Shown piece after piece: positions 51,098 to 60,893 of a stretch of 61,031 nt of DNA. A program made the position numbers and the translations under genes. The stretch lies in NCBI RefSeq assembly GCF_004000985.1, contig NZ_BIMH01000031.1, forward strand, positions 1 to 61,031. The letters are read 5' to 3'. The DNA comes from Paenibacillus validus NBRC 15382 (GTDB lineage: Bacteria; Bacillota; Bacilli; Paenibacillales; NBRC-103111). The notes under the pieces are model-generated. The model was given only the letters and a program-made list of their open reading frames with translations, did no database searches and was not told the origin of the DNA. Position 1 is the stretch's first letter. Each line of letters opens with the position of its first letter.

Positions 51098-53422
51098 CTA
51101 ATGCTCACCCTTGCATAAGCTGCGGTATTCGCTTGCCGTCATGCCTTCATGCTTGCGAAAAATTTTATTGAAATAAGAAGGATTATAGCCCACCTGCTTG
51201 GCGATATCATGAATCTTCCAATCCGTGGATCTGAGCAGTTCTTTCGATTTGTCGATTCTAACCTTGGTCAAAAAATCGATAAACGTCGTCCCGACAATTT
51301 GCTTAAAGCCCTTGCTTAAGCGGACGGGGTGAATGCCCAGCTGATCCGCGCATACTTCCAACGAGATATCGTTCATATAACATGTATCAATCGTATCAAT
51401 CGCACTTTTTACGAAAGACTTTAATTGTGAATCCTGCGTTTCCGAATATTCCTTGGCGAAGGGCGCGAGCACTTTATCGTTGAACCATACGTGGATTTCA
51501 TCCTGCTCCCGCTTTTTGACCAGTTGCTCGAATAAATTTTCTCCCTTGTAAAGATGATGAGGATTAAACCCGATCTGAATGATCGTCTGAAGTATACTGC
51601 CCAACAAATATAACGCCGACTGTAAAAGAGCAAACTCGGTCGTCCGATGGTCCCTCATATCTTCGAAAAATTGACCGATGAGTCTGCCCGCTTCCTCCCC
51701 GTCTCCGCGGCGAACCGCAGAATGAATCTCCTTTTCAAGTTGAAACGGATAATAGGAGGCATTGGTCATGGGAGGCAGGAATTCATCCATGTCCAGTACC
51801 TGATTGTTTTCCTCCAAAGTACGAAATGGCAGCGTTTGTCTGACTTCCTGCAGCACGTTCGGAATTTCACCGATCAAATCGGTCGATTTCCCGATGCTGA
51901 TGATCACATTCAATTTCAAAAGCGCATTCAGCGTCGCGGTGATTTCATCGGCTAATTTAAACAGCTCGCTCTTGAATTGGCGCCAATGCTTCTCCGCCGG
52001 AAAAGCAACCATCAGTCCGATCGTTAAATCCTGAAAGTTAATGACGGCAGGAGCATCCAATTTACTGCAGGCTAATTCTTCGATAATGTTGGCTGCGGCA
52101 AACGTAATCAGTTGTCTATCCTTTTCCAGAAAATTGCCCGGAGAGTTAAAGAAGCCAACCAGTTGTACAACCATGATGGAAAAGCATTTCTCATCGACGT
52201 TCCAGCCGAAGTCAATCATGCGATCCCGCAGTTCTTTTTCTGTAAACGAATACAAATGACCTTGAACGAGCTGCAATAAGAAGCCTTCTCTTAGCATGGA
52301 CGACTGCTCTTCGATACGGAATTGCAAGTAATGGCTTTCGTGTATCAGCTGCTGCCACTGGTTCTTGATGAAAGAAAACTCGTCCGCTTCTCCGCCGTGC
52401 TTCCCGGAACCGGTTTCCCGGAACATGTTGACCAGATGATGAATCGGGCTGTATAGGCGCACCGAGCCGAACCAGGACAGAAAAATGGCGGTCGCAATGC
52501 CGACCCCGCTTACAACCAGGATCATTCTCGACATTAAAAGCACGGGAGCGATTAATTGGGAAACCGGTGTAGCCGTAATATAAATCCAGGTGGAATTCGC
52601 TCTGGAAAACTTCCCGTAGGAAACCGAATAATCTTCCTTGTTCCACTTCAGGATAAACGAATCGGCCTCCGTACTTCGCTTGAGCACTTCGTTGCCTAAA
52701 AAAACGGCCTGATCGCTTGGCGCTTGCACACCGTCCATTCCCGTCGTTACCCATTCTCCGTTTTCCTTGATAATAAAGGAGGACCCTTTCTTATCAATGG
52801 TCAGTTCACTGACCATATCATTGAATTTGGACTCGTTTAAAGTAATGATGAGCGCACCGAATCTGGGCAATGCATGGACTAAAGACAAGGATGTGCCCGC
52901 TTTGCGGATGGCTGCTTTCGTCCATAGAATAGACCGGTTATCCTGCAGCAACGTATGATAGATGTGGTTGTTTTCCTCGGTCAGCTGTATGATTCCTTCG
53001 TCCTCGGAAACGAGCAAACGCTGCCCGTCCACATACAGATGAACCTGATCGATCAACGTGCTTGAACCTTTAATAATCGATAATGACTTATAGAGCTCTT
53101 GCGTGACCAGGAATTGCTTGTAGAAATCGATATCTTTGAGTTTTTCGTCAAACTGCGGATTGAGCGCCCATTGGGAAGCGGTCAGCTCGATATGCGCAAG
53201 CTGTTCTTCAATTCGTTCCCGATCCTTCTCCAGCTGACTCCGATGGGTTTGCATCAATTCGTTCTCGATTTGCTCGGTGCCGATAAAGTAAAAGCTTAGA
53301 CCGATCAAGGCGGCCGGGAAACAAGTGATGATAAGGATAATGATCAATATTTTTTTGTACAAATTGCCTTTACGCATCGCAACACTTTTGTATGACGTCA
53401 TCCTGTTAATGAGTCTATGCAC
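51098..53422 (-). CDS. AraC-family regulator with extracellular Cache-like sensor
   Basis: 774 residues. Helix 1 (about 22-46), an extracellular sensor to about 290, helix 2 (about 293-325), a cytoplasmic linker, and an AraC DNA-binding domain at about 675-770 with two helix-turn-helix units (EVCADQLGIHPVRLSKGFK and IAKQVGYNPSYFNKIFRKH). This one-component membrane regulator is characteristic of Paenibacillus catabolic loci. GTG at 53422 has GGAG ten bases upstream; ATG further in also fits. It probably senses the substrate outside and turns on the surrounding operon, whose genes lie on both sides of it. Confidence 0.88.
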   Translation of the reverse strand: MHRLINRMTSYKSVAMRKGNLYKKILIIILIITCFPAALIGLSFYFIGTEQIENELMQTHRSQLEKDRERIEEQLAHIELTASQWALNPQFDEKLKDIDFYKQFLVTQELYKSLSIIKGSSTLIDQVHLYVDGQRLLVSEDEGIIQLTEENNHIYHTLLQDNRSILWTKAAIRKAGTSLSLVHALPRFGALIITLNESKFNDMVSELTIDKKGSSFIIKENGEWVTTGMDGVQAPSDQAVFLGNEVLKRSTEADSFILKWNKEDYSVSYGKFSRANSTWIYITATPVSQLIAPVLLMSRMILVVSGVGIATAIFLSWFGSVRLYSPIHHLVNMFRETGSGKHGGEADEFSFIKNQWQQLIHESHYLQFRIEEQSSMLREGFLLQLVQGHLYSFTEKELRDRMIDFGWNVDEKCFSIMVVQLVGFFNSPGNFLEKDRQLITFAAANIIEELACSKLDAPAVINFQDLTIGLMVAFPAEKHWRQFKSELFKLADEITATLNALLKLNVIISIGKSTDLIGEIPNVLQEVRQTLPFRTLEENNQVLDMDEFLPPMTNASYYPFQLEKEIHSAVRRGDGEEAGRLIGQFFEDMRDHRTTEFALLQSALYLLGSILQTIIQIGFNPHHLYKGENLFEQLVKKREQDEIHVWFNDKVLAPFAKEYSETQDSQLKSFVKSAIDTIDTCYMNDISLEVCADQLGIHPVRLSKGFKQIVGTTFIDFLTKVRIDKSKELLRSTDWKIHDIAKQVGYNPSYFNKIFRKHEGMTASEYRSLCKGEH

Positions 53423-53564
53423 TATGCTTCGTCTCCATTGGTTTGTTAGAAAAGCTGAAGTCTGCTGCCGCTTGGAAGCTCCAATATCATACTAACTTAC
53501 GGAGCCGGCATGATCAATCATAAGCTGCCAAGCCGCAGCATTCCAATGAAGCCGTATTCCGGCT

Positions 53565-55085
53565 TTATTCAGCAATGTCAACGTCAGATCCAACAGCAGC
53601 CTTGACCCGTGCTTTGGTTCGCTTGATCATCACGATGGAGAATGCGAAAAGCACCAGGGAAAGCAGCATAATGGTCAACGAGATCGGCCGCTCGAAGAAA
53701 ATGCTGAAGCTGCCGGATGACATAGCCATGGACTGAATAAAGGACTTCTCGAACATCGGTCCTAACACAAAGCATAAAAGCAGCGGAACGACAGGCCAAC
53801 GATATTTATGAAAGATATATCCGATCACGCCAAACAGGAGCGATACAAATACATCGAACATGCTGTTATTGATGGAATATGCCCCGATCACGCTAAGAAT
53901 CAAAATAATGGGAGCCATGATTCCATAAGGAATCCGCGTTAATTTTGCCCACAGCCCGACTAAAGGCAAGTTTAATACAAGCAGCATCACATTCCCGACA
54001 AACATACTTGCAATGATCGTCCAAACAAAGGGTCCGTGCTCTTCAAACAGCGTGGGCCCAGGCGTAAGTCCGTTAATCATCAGACCCGCCAGCAATACGG
54101 CGAGCGGCGTGGAACTGGGGATCCCCAGCGCAAAAAGCGGGATAAAGCCCGATGAACTCGTTGCATTGTTGGCCGCTTCGGGAGAGGCGACCCCTTCCAT
54201 GGCCCCGTGACCGAATCTTTCGGGAGTTTTGGACACTTTCTTTTCCAAGTCATAAGCCAGGAAGGTTGTAACGGCTGCGGAACACCCCGGGAGCAGACCG
54301 AGGAAGAAACCAACCAAGCCTCCCCTGAGCATCGAAGTAGACGTTTGGCGCAATTCCGACCATTTCGGATAAATATTGCCGATTTTTTGAATCGCGATCG
54401 TTTTTGTGTTTTCTTCCATTCCTTTGATCACTTCGGTGATAGCAAACAGGCCAATGACAACGCTGATCATGTCAATACCTGCCGTTAACGGTTCGAAACC
54501 GAAGCTGAAGCGCATCTTTCCTCCGGTCAGCCCCATCCCTCCCATGGAGAGCAAATAACCGAAAAGTCCCATGATCAACCCTTTTTTCAAAGAGTTGCCG
54601 GACAAGTTAACAATAACGGTAAGCGCTAATACCATGAGCGCAAAATATTCGGGAGGGCCGAATTTTAACGCTTGATCGGCAAGCATCGGTGCAAAAAATA
54701 CGAGGCCGATGACCCCCATCGTTCCGGCAACAAAAGAAGCTATGGCGGAAATACCGAGCGCAGGTCCGCCACGGCCCTGTTTGGCAAGCGGATAACCGTC
54801 CAGGCAGGTCGGGACTGCGGAAACTTCCCCCGGAATATTAAGCAGGATTGCGGTGGTAGAGCCGCCATACATAGCGCCGTAATAAACGCCGGCCAACATA
54901 ATGATGCCTTCTGTAGGTCCGAGTATCGTTGTGAACGGAAGCAAAATAGCAATGGTGGATGTAGGTCCAAGCCCCGGCAGCATGCCGACTAATGTACCGA
55001 TTATAGCCCCCCACATGGCCATCATGAGGTTCATAGGCGAAAGGGCTTCTGAAAAGCCGTCTAACAGCAAGTTTATTGCTTCCAT
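53565..55085 (-). CDS. tctA: Tripartite tricarboxylate transporter large permease TctA
   Basis: 506 residues, about 12 helices, with the two family repeats GMLPGLGP (about 35) and GLLPGCSAAV (about 262). TctA and TctB use an ion gradient and take substrate from the extracellular TctC. The family carries citrate and other carboxylates, including aromatic acids. Here shikimate or quinate would suit the neighbours. It is followed after 142 bases by the regulator gene. Confidence 0.93.
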   Translation of the reverse strand: MEAINLLLDGFSEALSPMNLMMAMWGAIIGTLVGMLPGLGPTSTIAILLPFTTILGPTEGIIMLAGVYYGAMYGGSTTAILLNIPGEVSAVPTCLDGYPLAKQGRGGPALGISAIASFVAGTMGVIGLVFFAPMLADQALKFGPPEYFALMVLALTVIVNLSGNSLKKGLIMGLFGYLLSMGGMGLTGGKMRFSFGFEPLTAGIDMISVVIGLFAITEVIKGMEENTKTIAIQKIGNIYPKWSELRQTSTSMLRGGLVGFFLGLLPGCSAAVTTFLAYDLEKKVSKTPERFGHGAMEGVASPEAANNATSSSGFIPLFALGIPSSTPLAVLLAGLMINGLTPGPTLFEEHGPFVWTIIASMFVGNVMLLVLNLPLVGLWAKLTRIPYGIMAPIILILSVIGAYSINNSMFDVFVSLLFGVIGYIFHKYRWPVVPLLLCFVLGPMFEKSFIQSMAMSSGSFSIFFERPISLTIMLLSLVLFAFSIVMIKRTKARVKAAVGSDVDIAE

Positions 55086-55106
55086 CTTAACCTTTACTCC
55101 CTTAGC

Positions 55107-55550
55107 CTAAAAATTTAAAATTCCCTCAGGGAACGGCATTCTGAGCCAATAAACAAAAATCAGGTAAATAACCGCTACTTGAATGGTCGAATAAATCGCC
55201 GATCTAAGCAAATTGTAGGAGCCGATGACCCTAAATAAAGCTATGGAAACGACGAACGTGCTAAGGGTATACCCTAAAAATTGAAGTAAAATCCAATAAA
55301 CAAACATGATGCCTACGACGAGGAGCATCCCGCGCATGATTTTAGATTCGGGGAACTCTACCTTGAAGCGCTCCCCTTTCGCGAAGAGCATGAGCAGGCC
55401 GAGTAAGATCAAACCTGCGCCTACAACTCCGGGCAATAGGTAATCCCCGACAAACGTACTTACACGCTCGGGATATAAACGTATGGCTTCCGACACCGAT
55501 ATGCCGCCGAAGACGATACTGATCAGCCCGCCGATACGGTCTGACAACAT
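55107..55550 (-). CDS. tctB: Tripartite tricarboxylate transporter small permease TctB
   Basis: 147 residues, four helices (SIVFGGISVSEA, LLPGVVGAGLILLGLLMLF, LLVVGIMFVYWILLQFLGY, STIQVAVIYLIFVYWL). The start ATG 55550 has AAAGGAGG eight bases upstream and is preferred over the frame's earlier ATG. It is 21 bases upstream of tctA. Confidence 0.88.
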   Translation of the reverse strand: MLSDRIGGLISIVFGGISVSEAIRLYPERVSTFVGDYLLPGVVGAGLILLGLLMLFAKGERFKVEFPESKIMRGMLLVVGIMFVYWILLQFLGYTLSTFVVSIALFRVIGSYNLLRSAIYSTIQVAVIYLIFVYWLRMPFPEGILNF

Positions 55551-55671
55551 AGGGTATCCTCCTTTCATTCCATGTTTCCTCCAGCCGGGCAAGAGGGAGA
55601 ACGGTCTCCTGCTTGCCCACGGCTGCCCATCGAACATGCGATCGCATGCTTCCTATAATCGATAGGAACGA

Positions 55672-56709
55672 TTATTGTTTCCTAGGAATTTTCAATGTTT
55701 CAGGGCTTACTTTAGCCGCGCCGGCATCCTGCAATAGCCAAGCGGAGGTTGACTGCCAGTCGCGCCAGAACTTCTCTGCTTCATCGCCGGAGATTCCCAT
55801 AGGTACCACGGCCATTTTCTCCAGCAGTTTCAGGAATTCGGGATCCTTCTGCGCTTCCGAGAACGCTTTCACCAAACTTTGTTTAACAGAGTCAGGGGTA
55901 TCCTTTTTCACCCAAGCGCCATAAAACGGTCCCCACGGAAGAAACTTCTTCATATCCGGCAACGTTTCCGTAATCGCCGGCACGTCCGGCAGTTCCTTCA
56001 CCTTCTCATCGTTAACAACGGCAAGCACGCGTACCTTTCCGGCTTTCGCATTTTCGATCGCCGCCGACAAAGCTACGACCGACACGTCAATATGATTGCC
56101 GAGCAGCGCCGTGAGAATCGGGCCGTCGCCGTCAAACGGAACCATGTTGAATTTGGTATCGGAGATGGAATTGATCATCGTGGTGACCATGAATGAAAGT
56201 CCCCCGGGGCCGCTCGAACCCATTTTAACTTTGCCCGGATTCGTTTTCGCATCCTGTATCAGATCATTCAGCGTTTTATATTTGGAATCTTTCGGTACGG
56301 TGATCGTGGCTATACCGCGCCCCATGATGTTGACCGGATAAAATTCATGAAACCCCCGCTCCGAAAGCTGCAGCACGCCGTAGATGCCGGGATTTTCCGC
56401 TGAGAACAGCAAGGTGTAGCCGTCCGCCTTTTTATCATAAACGTACTGCGTGCCTACCGTGGCGGTTGCGCCGGGCTTGTTCGTGATCGCAATCCCCTGG
56501 CCCAGCTTCTTCTCGGCAACCGTGGCTATGGCGCGCGAAACGAGATCGGTTCCTCCGCCCGCTCCGAACGGCACGATGCCCTCGATAGACTTGGTAGGAT
56601 ACTTCGGCTCAGAGCCGTTCGCAGAACAAGCGGTAATCATAAGCATGCTTGCGATTGCCGTAAAAACGATTCCCTTTTTCAAAAACTTTCCTTGGCTATG
56701 CAATTTCAT
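55672..56709 (-). CDS. tctC: Tripartite tricarboxylate transporter binding lipoprotein TctC (Bug family)
   Basis: 345 residues. The signal ends in MITAC, Cys28 lipidated. Bug-family features: YPTKSIEGIVPFGAGGGTDLVSRAIA (first ligand loop), NKPGATATVGTQYV, MGSSGPGGLSF. Bug proteins bind carboxylates through main-chain contacts in these loops. It feeds TctA/TctB downstream. Confidence 0.92.
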   Translation of the reverse strand: MKLHSQGKFLKKGIVFTAIASMLMITACSANGSEPKYPTKSIEGIVPFGAGGGTDLVSRAIATVAEKKLGQGIAITNKPGATATVGTQYVYDKKADGYTLLFSAENPGIYGVLQLSERGFHEFYPVNIMGRGIATITVPKDSKYKTLNDLIQDAKTNPGKVKMGSSGPGGLSFMVTTMINSISDTKFNMVPFDGDGPILTALLGNHIDVSVVALSAAIENAKAGKVRVLAVVNDEKVKELPDVPAITETLPDMKKFLPWGPFYGAWVKKDTPDSVKQSLVKAFSEAQKDPEFLKLLEKMAVVPMGISGDEAEKFWRDWQSTSAWLLQDAGAAKVSPETLKIPRKQ

Positions 56710-56741
56710 TGAGTATTCCTCCTATAATCGCTATGGGATGA

Positions 56742-58049
56742 TTAAATGATGGCGCCTTGATCGCGTAATTGCTTTTGCAAGCCCGCTATATCTATATCTT
56801 TCGGGGGCACATTCTGCTTACCGCTTAATGCGCACGCTACGCCTGCGGCATGACCTATCGCCATGCATTGCGCCATGACCCTGGTGGAGGCATTGGCATA
56901 ATGCGTCGTCGAGATGGATCTTCCGGCGACAAGCAGATTGTTTACGTTTCGGGGAATTAAGGTTCGATAAGGAATTTGGTAATCATGATCCAAATATTTT
57001 TTTATCGTTTTGTTCTCTCGGGCATCGTGGTATTCGACAGGCCATGCTCCCCAACAAATCGCGTCTTCGAAGGACGCCCCCTGCATGACATGCTCTTCGG
57101 TCAGAACAAAATCGGCAATGATCCTCCTTGACTCCCTGATGCCGATTTGCGTAGCGATTTCACTCAAATGGGCACTGCCGAACCCTGGAATCTTATCTTT
57201 CAAAAATTTACTGTATTCAATACTCGACCTCCTTCCTTCGATTTCCGCATACGTCATTTCCTTGGCGTTCAATGAAGAAAAATCGGATATCCAGTTCATG
57301 TTGCAAATGACGGAGTCGCCCACAGCCGACTCCATAAATACGCCGGCAGTCCGAAATAAATCGTATTCGCCGTCATCGATGCTTTGTTGAACCTTGTCCT
57401 TAAATGCTTGCCGCGTAATCGTTTTGGCTTCCTGAACCTTTACGTCCCCCATTTTGAACACGGTGGTCGCCGCCTGAATCTGTCCCTTTTCATTCCCGAT
57501 TACATAAGGGGCGCCGGCCAGAGCGACAATATCCGCATCGCCGGTACAATCGATATAATTTTTGGAAAATACCCGAAAGATCCCTTCTTTATTCGTAATA
57601 ATCGCATACTGGATCTTCGCGTGTTCTTGCTTAACCCCAATCACTTGAGTGTGTAATAATAGATGGATATTGCTGTAATTCAACAACACCCGATCGATGG
57701 CATATTTCAACAAGTGATGGTCGCATGTATCGGCGCGATGCTGCCCGAAATCGACGCCTTCTTGTACCCCGCCAAGCGCTCTCAACTCATCGAAGAGTTC
57801 ATCTCGAATACCGCCTATAATCTTTTTTTGCTTGTCGGCCGAGTATGCTCCGCAAATGGTGCTCACGGCCGCGGCGGTAGCCATGCCGCCTAGAAATCCG
57901 TATTTTTCAATAAGCAAAACCTCTGCTCCGCTCTTCGCCGCCCCAACGGCCGCCCCAATGCCCGCGAACCCCCCTCCCATAACAAAAACATCCGTATGGA
58001 TATCCCCGGCAAATTTCAAACCTAATTCTTGTGCTGCTGCTTCAAACAT
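56742..58049 (-). CDS. FAD-dependent oxidoreductase
   Basis: 435 residues. FAD motif FVMGGGFAGIGAAVGAAKSG near the N-terminus with LIEKYGFLGGMAT next, DCTGDADIVALAGAP in the middle, and NLLVAGRSISTTHYANASTRVMAQC at the C-terminus. This is the PF12831-type arrangement of many uncharacterised oxidoreductases in carbohydrate or organic acid loci. The substrate may be the operon's compound, such as dehydrogenation of a cyclic acid. The start ATG 58049 has AAGGTGG eight bases upstream. Confidence 0.87.
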   Translation of the reverse strand: MFEAAAQELGLKFAGDIHTDVFVMGGGFAGIGAAVGAAKSGAEVLLIEKYGFLGGMATAAAVSTICGAYSADKQKKIIGGIRDELFDELRALGGVQEGVDFGQHRADTCDHHLLKYAIDRVLLNYSNIHLLLHTQVIGVKQEHAKIQYAIITNKEGIFRVFSKNYIDCTGDADIVALAGAPYVIGNEKGQIQAATTVFKMGDVKVQEAKTITRQAFKDKVQQSIDDGEYDLFRTAGVFMESAVGDSVICNMNWISDFSSLNAKEMTYAEIEGRRSSIEYSKFLKDKIPGFGSAHLSEIATQIGIRESRRIIADFVLTEEHVMQGASFEDAICWGAWPVEYHDARENKTIKKYLDHDYQIPYRTLIPRNVNNLLVAGRSISTTHYANASTRVMAQCMAIGHAAGVACALSGKQNVPPKDIDIAGLQKQLRDQGAII

Positions 58050-58090
58050 TCGAACGCCCACCTTATGAGTTATCCTAATTTTTGCTGCAC

Positions 58091-59638
58091 TTACTTCCCT
58101 CGGGACTTTTTGTATGCTTCATTCATTTCCTGGATATATTTCCGAAAGTTAGCATCGGCTTTCAGCTTTTGAACGAATTGATCCCAAGCTTCAATCGGTT
58201 CGGTTCCCATAATAATCTTCGTCTTCAGATCCTGGGATTTTTTGTTAATTTCCGGCATGTACTTATCTCCGGTTTCGGAAATAAGATTTGCCGCCGGGTT
58301 GGCCACGCTGTACTTCTCCCGTTCATCGAGCGTAAGTTTGTTTCTTTCGTACAAATCCTTCGGAATGCCCGTAGCGAAAGCTCTTAACGCATACTTGTCG
58401 TTCGTTGTGAACACTTGTCCGAAGACTTCCAAGGATACGTTATCCTTAACCGCTTGCTCCGTGGAAACCTTCATCCCGTTCACGACGTTGTAATGAATGC
58501 CCTCCATGCCGAAGTTCGCGATATTGGCGATTTCATCCGTAGCTCCTTTATCCATCATGCTCAATATTTGCTTCATTTTGGATTCCGGCACCCTTTTTGA
58601 AATCGCATACATACCGAAATGGCCCGTATCCCGTCCGACAAATCTGCCCCCGGGACCCTGTACATAGTTTAATGGATAATAATCGGCTTTCGGTTCAACC
58701 TTCCGCAAATCTCTTAGCAGAATCCAGTCCTGGATGACGGCGGAGGAAAAGACGCCTCCTTTTCCCGCCTTCAGCTGATCTTTCATCCGGGAAAGCTTCA
58801 TGACGGCAAAATCGGGGTTCACCAGACCTTCGGTGTAGGCTTTATTCCACCATAGCAGCGCTTCCCGGGTCCCGGGCAGCAGATCGGGATGAATGATTTG
58901 GTCGCCGTCTACTTTCCAACCGTTGGCATGATTAAATACGTCGCGAGCCCAAGTAAAATAACCCATGTTATCGGCTTCCACCATCCCGACAAACCCGGGA
59001 GTATCTCTTAACCCGTTGCCGTCAGGATCTTGTTCGGTGAACGCTTTCATGACTTGATACAAATCGTCCATCGTTTCCGGAACTTCAAGATTCAGCTTAT
59101 CGAGCCAATCCTTACGAACGATTGGAATTCCATACTGGCCCACCGTGGGACGCGCGCGGGTAATGCCGTAAATTTTATTTTCGATTTTAATATTTTCCCA
59201 GGAATCTTTCGGAGCTGCCATCAAATTAGGGTAATGGGTAACGATGTCCGTTAAATCCCAGAAAACCCCTTGTTTCACCGCGCTAACAACGTTCGGCGCG
59301 AACGGGTTTTCGATCAACAGCAAATCCGGCAAATCTCCGGAAGCCAGGGTCACGTTCATTTTGTCCAAGTAATTATTTGGAGAATACCACGTTATGTTCA
59401 GCTTGACGTTCAGCTTGTTTTCCAGCTCTATCCATATCGGATTATCCTTCAAAGGGGGTTCTGCACCGCGGAACGTAGTCATGATGCTTACCTCAAGCGG
59501 TTTGTCCGGATTTTGTTCTTTTCCTCCTTTGTTCATCCCGTTTTCGTTGCTTGTGCATGCGCTCAGTACGGAAGCCGTAAAACAAACCAAGACAAGCAGC
59601 GCCTTGACTCCTTTTCGACCTCTTTCTTTTCCAGGCAT
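58091..59638 (-). CDS. Extracellular solute-binding lipoprotein, family 1, without permeases
   Basis: 515 residues. The signal ends in LSAC, followed by an Asn/Gly/Lys linker; ISITRARPTVGQYGIP-type and GMYAISKRVPESK stretches fit the LipO-like binding proteins of Paenibacillus. Such proteins normally pair with two ABC permeases, but none are nearby. The start ATG 59638 has AAGGAGG six bases upstream. It is the first gene of the tct-aroE operon, with its own promoter. Whether it works with the TctAB unit, which has TctC, or with distant permeases is unclear. Confidence 0.85.
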   Translation of the reverse strand: MPGKERGRKGVKALLVLVCFTASVLSACTSNENGMNKGGKEQNPDKPLEVSIMTTFRGAEPPLKDNPIWIELENKLNVKLNITWYSPNNYLDKMNVTLASGDLPDLLLIENPFAPNVVSAVKQGVFWDLTDIVTHYPNLMAAPKDSWENIKIENKIYGITRARPTVGQYGIPIVRKDWLDKLNLEVPETMDDLYQVMKAFTEQDPDGNGLRDTPGFVGMVEADNMGYFTWARDVFNHANGWKVDGDQIIHPDLLPGTREALLWWNKAYTEGLVNPDFAVMKLSRMKDQLKAGKGGVFSSAVIQDWILLRDLRKVEPKADYYPLNYVQGPGGRFVGRDTGHFGMYAISKRVPESKMKQILSMMDKGATDEIANIANFGMEGIHYNVVNGMKVSTEQAVKDNVSLEVFGQVFTTNDKYALRAFATGIPKDLYERNKLTLDEREKYSVANPAANLISETGDKYMPEINKKSQDLKTKIIMGTEPIEAWDQFVQKLKADANFRKYIQEMNEAYKKSRGK

Positions 59639-59746
59639 CTTATACCTCCTTGGCAATGTCACATTCATAAGGTAATTGATTTGGCGATTAGCGGCAACCA
59701 TACTTTTTTTCCAGCCCAAGCTTCGCTAATTCGCTACCTTCCAAGC

Positions 59747-59774
59747 ATGATAGCACTTTTTTTCGCAGCTTCAA
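59747..59774 (-). promoter_or_regulatory. Promoter of the tct-aroE catabolic operon
   Basis: Minus strand: -35 TTGAAG (59769-59774), 16-base A-rich spacer, -10 TATCAT (59747-59752), about 110 bases before the first start codon. Likely the target of the AraC-family regulator, though no operator could be named. Confidence 0.6.
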
Positions 59775-59867
59775 TCCCTTGAGAAAAAAAATACTATAAG
59801 CACATTCAAATTCCTGCGCGGTTGCTCCACGCTCACGGAACTCTGCGGCGATGGCCGGGAGTCAAGG

Positions 59868-59896
59868 TTTTCAAACCCGTGCCCTTCCGTTATAAT
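59868..59896 (+). promoter_or_regulatory. Promoter of the HAD phosphatase gene
   Basis: -35 TTTTCA (59868-59873), 17-base spacer, -10 TATAAT (59891-59896), 33 bases before the start codon. Confidence 0.6.
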
Positions 59897-59929
59897 AAGA
59901 ACAATTTGATGCACGGGAGTGGACGAATC

Positions 59930-60733
59930 ATGAACTATAAAATGATCGCGATCGACATTGACGACACCTTGATCAACGATGACAAACAAGTAACCGAAGG
60001 CACGAAGAAAGCGCTCGCCGCCGCCATAGCCAGCGGCGTTGTCGTAACGCTCGCTACCGGCCGCATGTATGCGTCCGCCCGATCGATCGCCGAACAGCTC
60101 GGTCTGAACGTACCGTTGATCACTTATCAAGGCTCGCTTGTGAAAAACGCGATAGACGGCAACGTCTTGTACGAGCGCTGTGTGCCGGCTTCCGCCGCGC
60201 AGCTCATTTTCGATTATTGCGAGCGCAACGGACTGCATCTGCAGCTGTATGTGGACGACCAATTATACGTGAAAGAGCGTAACGAAAAGGCGGAAGCGTA
60301 TGCCTCGTTATCCAAGGTCCCTTTCATCGTCGAACCGGATTTCCGATCCTTGGCCGGCAAGCCGTCGAACAAGCTTCTGGTGATCGACGAGCCCGACAAG
60401 CTGGACAGCGTCGCCGCCGAGCTGCGCGGGTTGTTGGGGCAGCAGGTGCACATTACGAAATCGAAGCCGCATTTTCTGGAGATCGTTCACGCGGAAGGAA
60501 CGAAAGGACATGCGCTGGCTCATCTGGCCGGCCATTTCGGCTTCGATTTGGAGAAAGTCATCGCCATAGGCGACAGCTGGAACGACCGTGAAATGCTGGA
60601 GGCGGCCGGTCTTGGCGTGGCCATGGCCAACGCCGTCGACCCGTTGAAGGCGATCGCCGATTACGTGACGCTCAGCAACAATGAGGACGGCGTCAAACAC
60701 GTCGTGGATAAATTCATACTCCAAACCGTTTAG
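59930..60733 (+). CDS. Cof-type HAD-superfamily phosphatase
   Basis: 267 residues, cytosolic. Motif I DIDDTLI (nucleophile Asp9, acid Asp11), motif II TLATGR, motif III lysine in SNKLLVID region, and motif IV GDSWNDREML. The cap domain of class IIB lies at about 80-185. Family members dephosphorylate sugar phosphates, FMN or pyridoxal phosphate; the substrate is not deducible. The start is ATG 59930 with GGGAGTGG seven bases upstream; an open extension upstream overlaps the promoter. Confidence 0.92.
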   Translation: MNYKMIAIDIDDTLINDDKQVTEGTKKALAAAIASGVVVTLATGRMYASARSIAEQLGLNVPLITYQGSLVKNAIDGNVLYERCVPASAAQLIFDYCERNGLHLQLYVDDQLYVKERNEKAEAYASLSKVPFIVEPDFRSLAGKPSNKLLVIDEPDKLDSVAAELRGLLGQQVHITKSKPHFLEIVHAEGTKGHALAHLAGHFGFDLEKVIAIGDSWNDREMLEAAGLGVAMANAVDPLKAIADYVTLSNNEDGVKHVVDKFILQTV

Positions 60734-60758
60734 CGAAAGGCGCGCGGTTCGGACGGAC

Positions 60759-60794
60759 AAGAAGAGGCGAAAAGCGACAAGCCTCTTCTTTTTT
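60759..60794 (+). terminator. Terminator of the HAD phosphatase gene
   Basis: Stem AAGAAGAGGC with its complement, 12-base loop and TTTTTTC tail. Confidence 0.88.
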
Positions 60795-60801
60795 CTTGTT
60801 C

Positions 60802-60828
60802 ACCTTTGCAGTATTGCTACATATAGTT
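60802..60828 (+). promoter_or_regulatory. Possible sporulation sigma-K promoter
   Basis: AC (60802-60803), 16 bases, then CATATAGTT (60820-60828) fits the sigma-K pattern AC-N16/17-CATANNNTA except at the last base. The downstream gene has coat-protein-like composition. Weak. Confidence 0.3.
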
Positions 60829-60893
60829 GGGTAAGGTTTCTATTAGGCATCAGCCTATCCGATAGCAACTTACTAGCAGAGGGGAGATTTACA

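Noticed and set aside
31432..59719. Genomic island borne on a mobile element
   Set aside because: No integrase, transposase, tRNA end or flanking repeat could be seen; acquired character is only suggested by gene content and decay.
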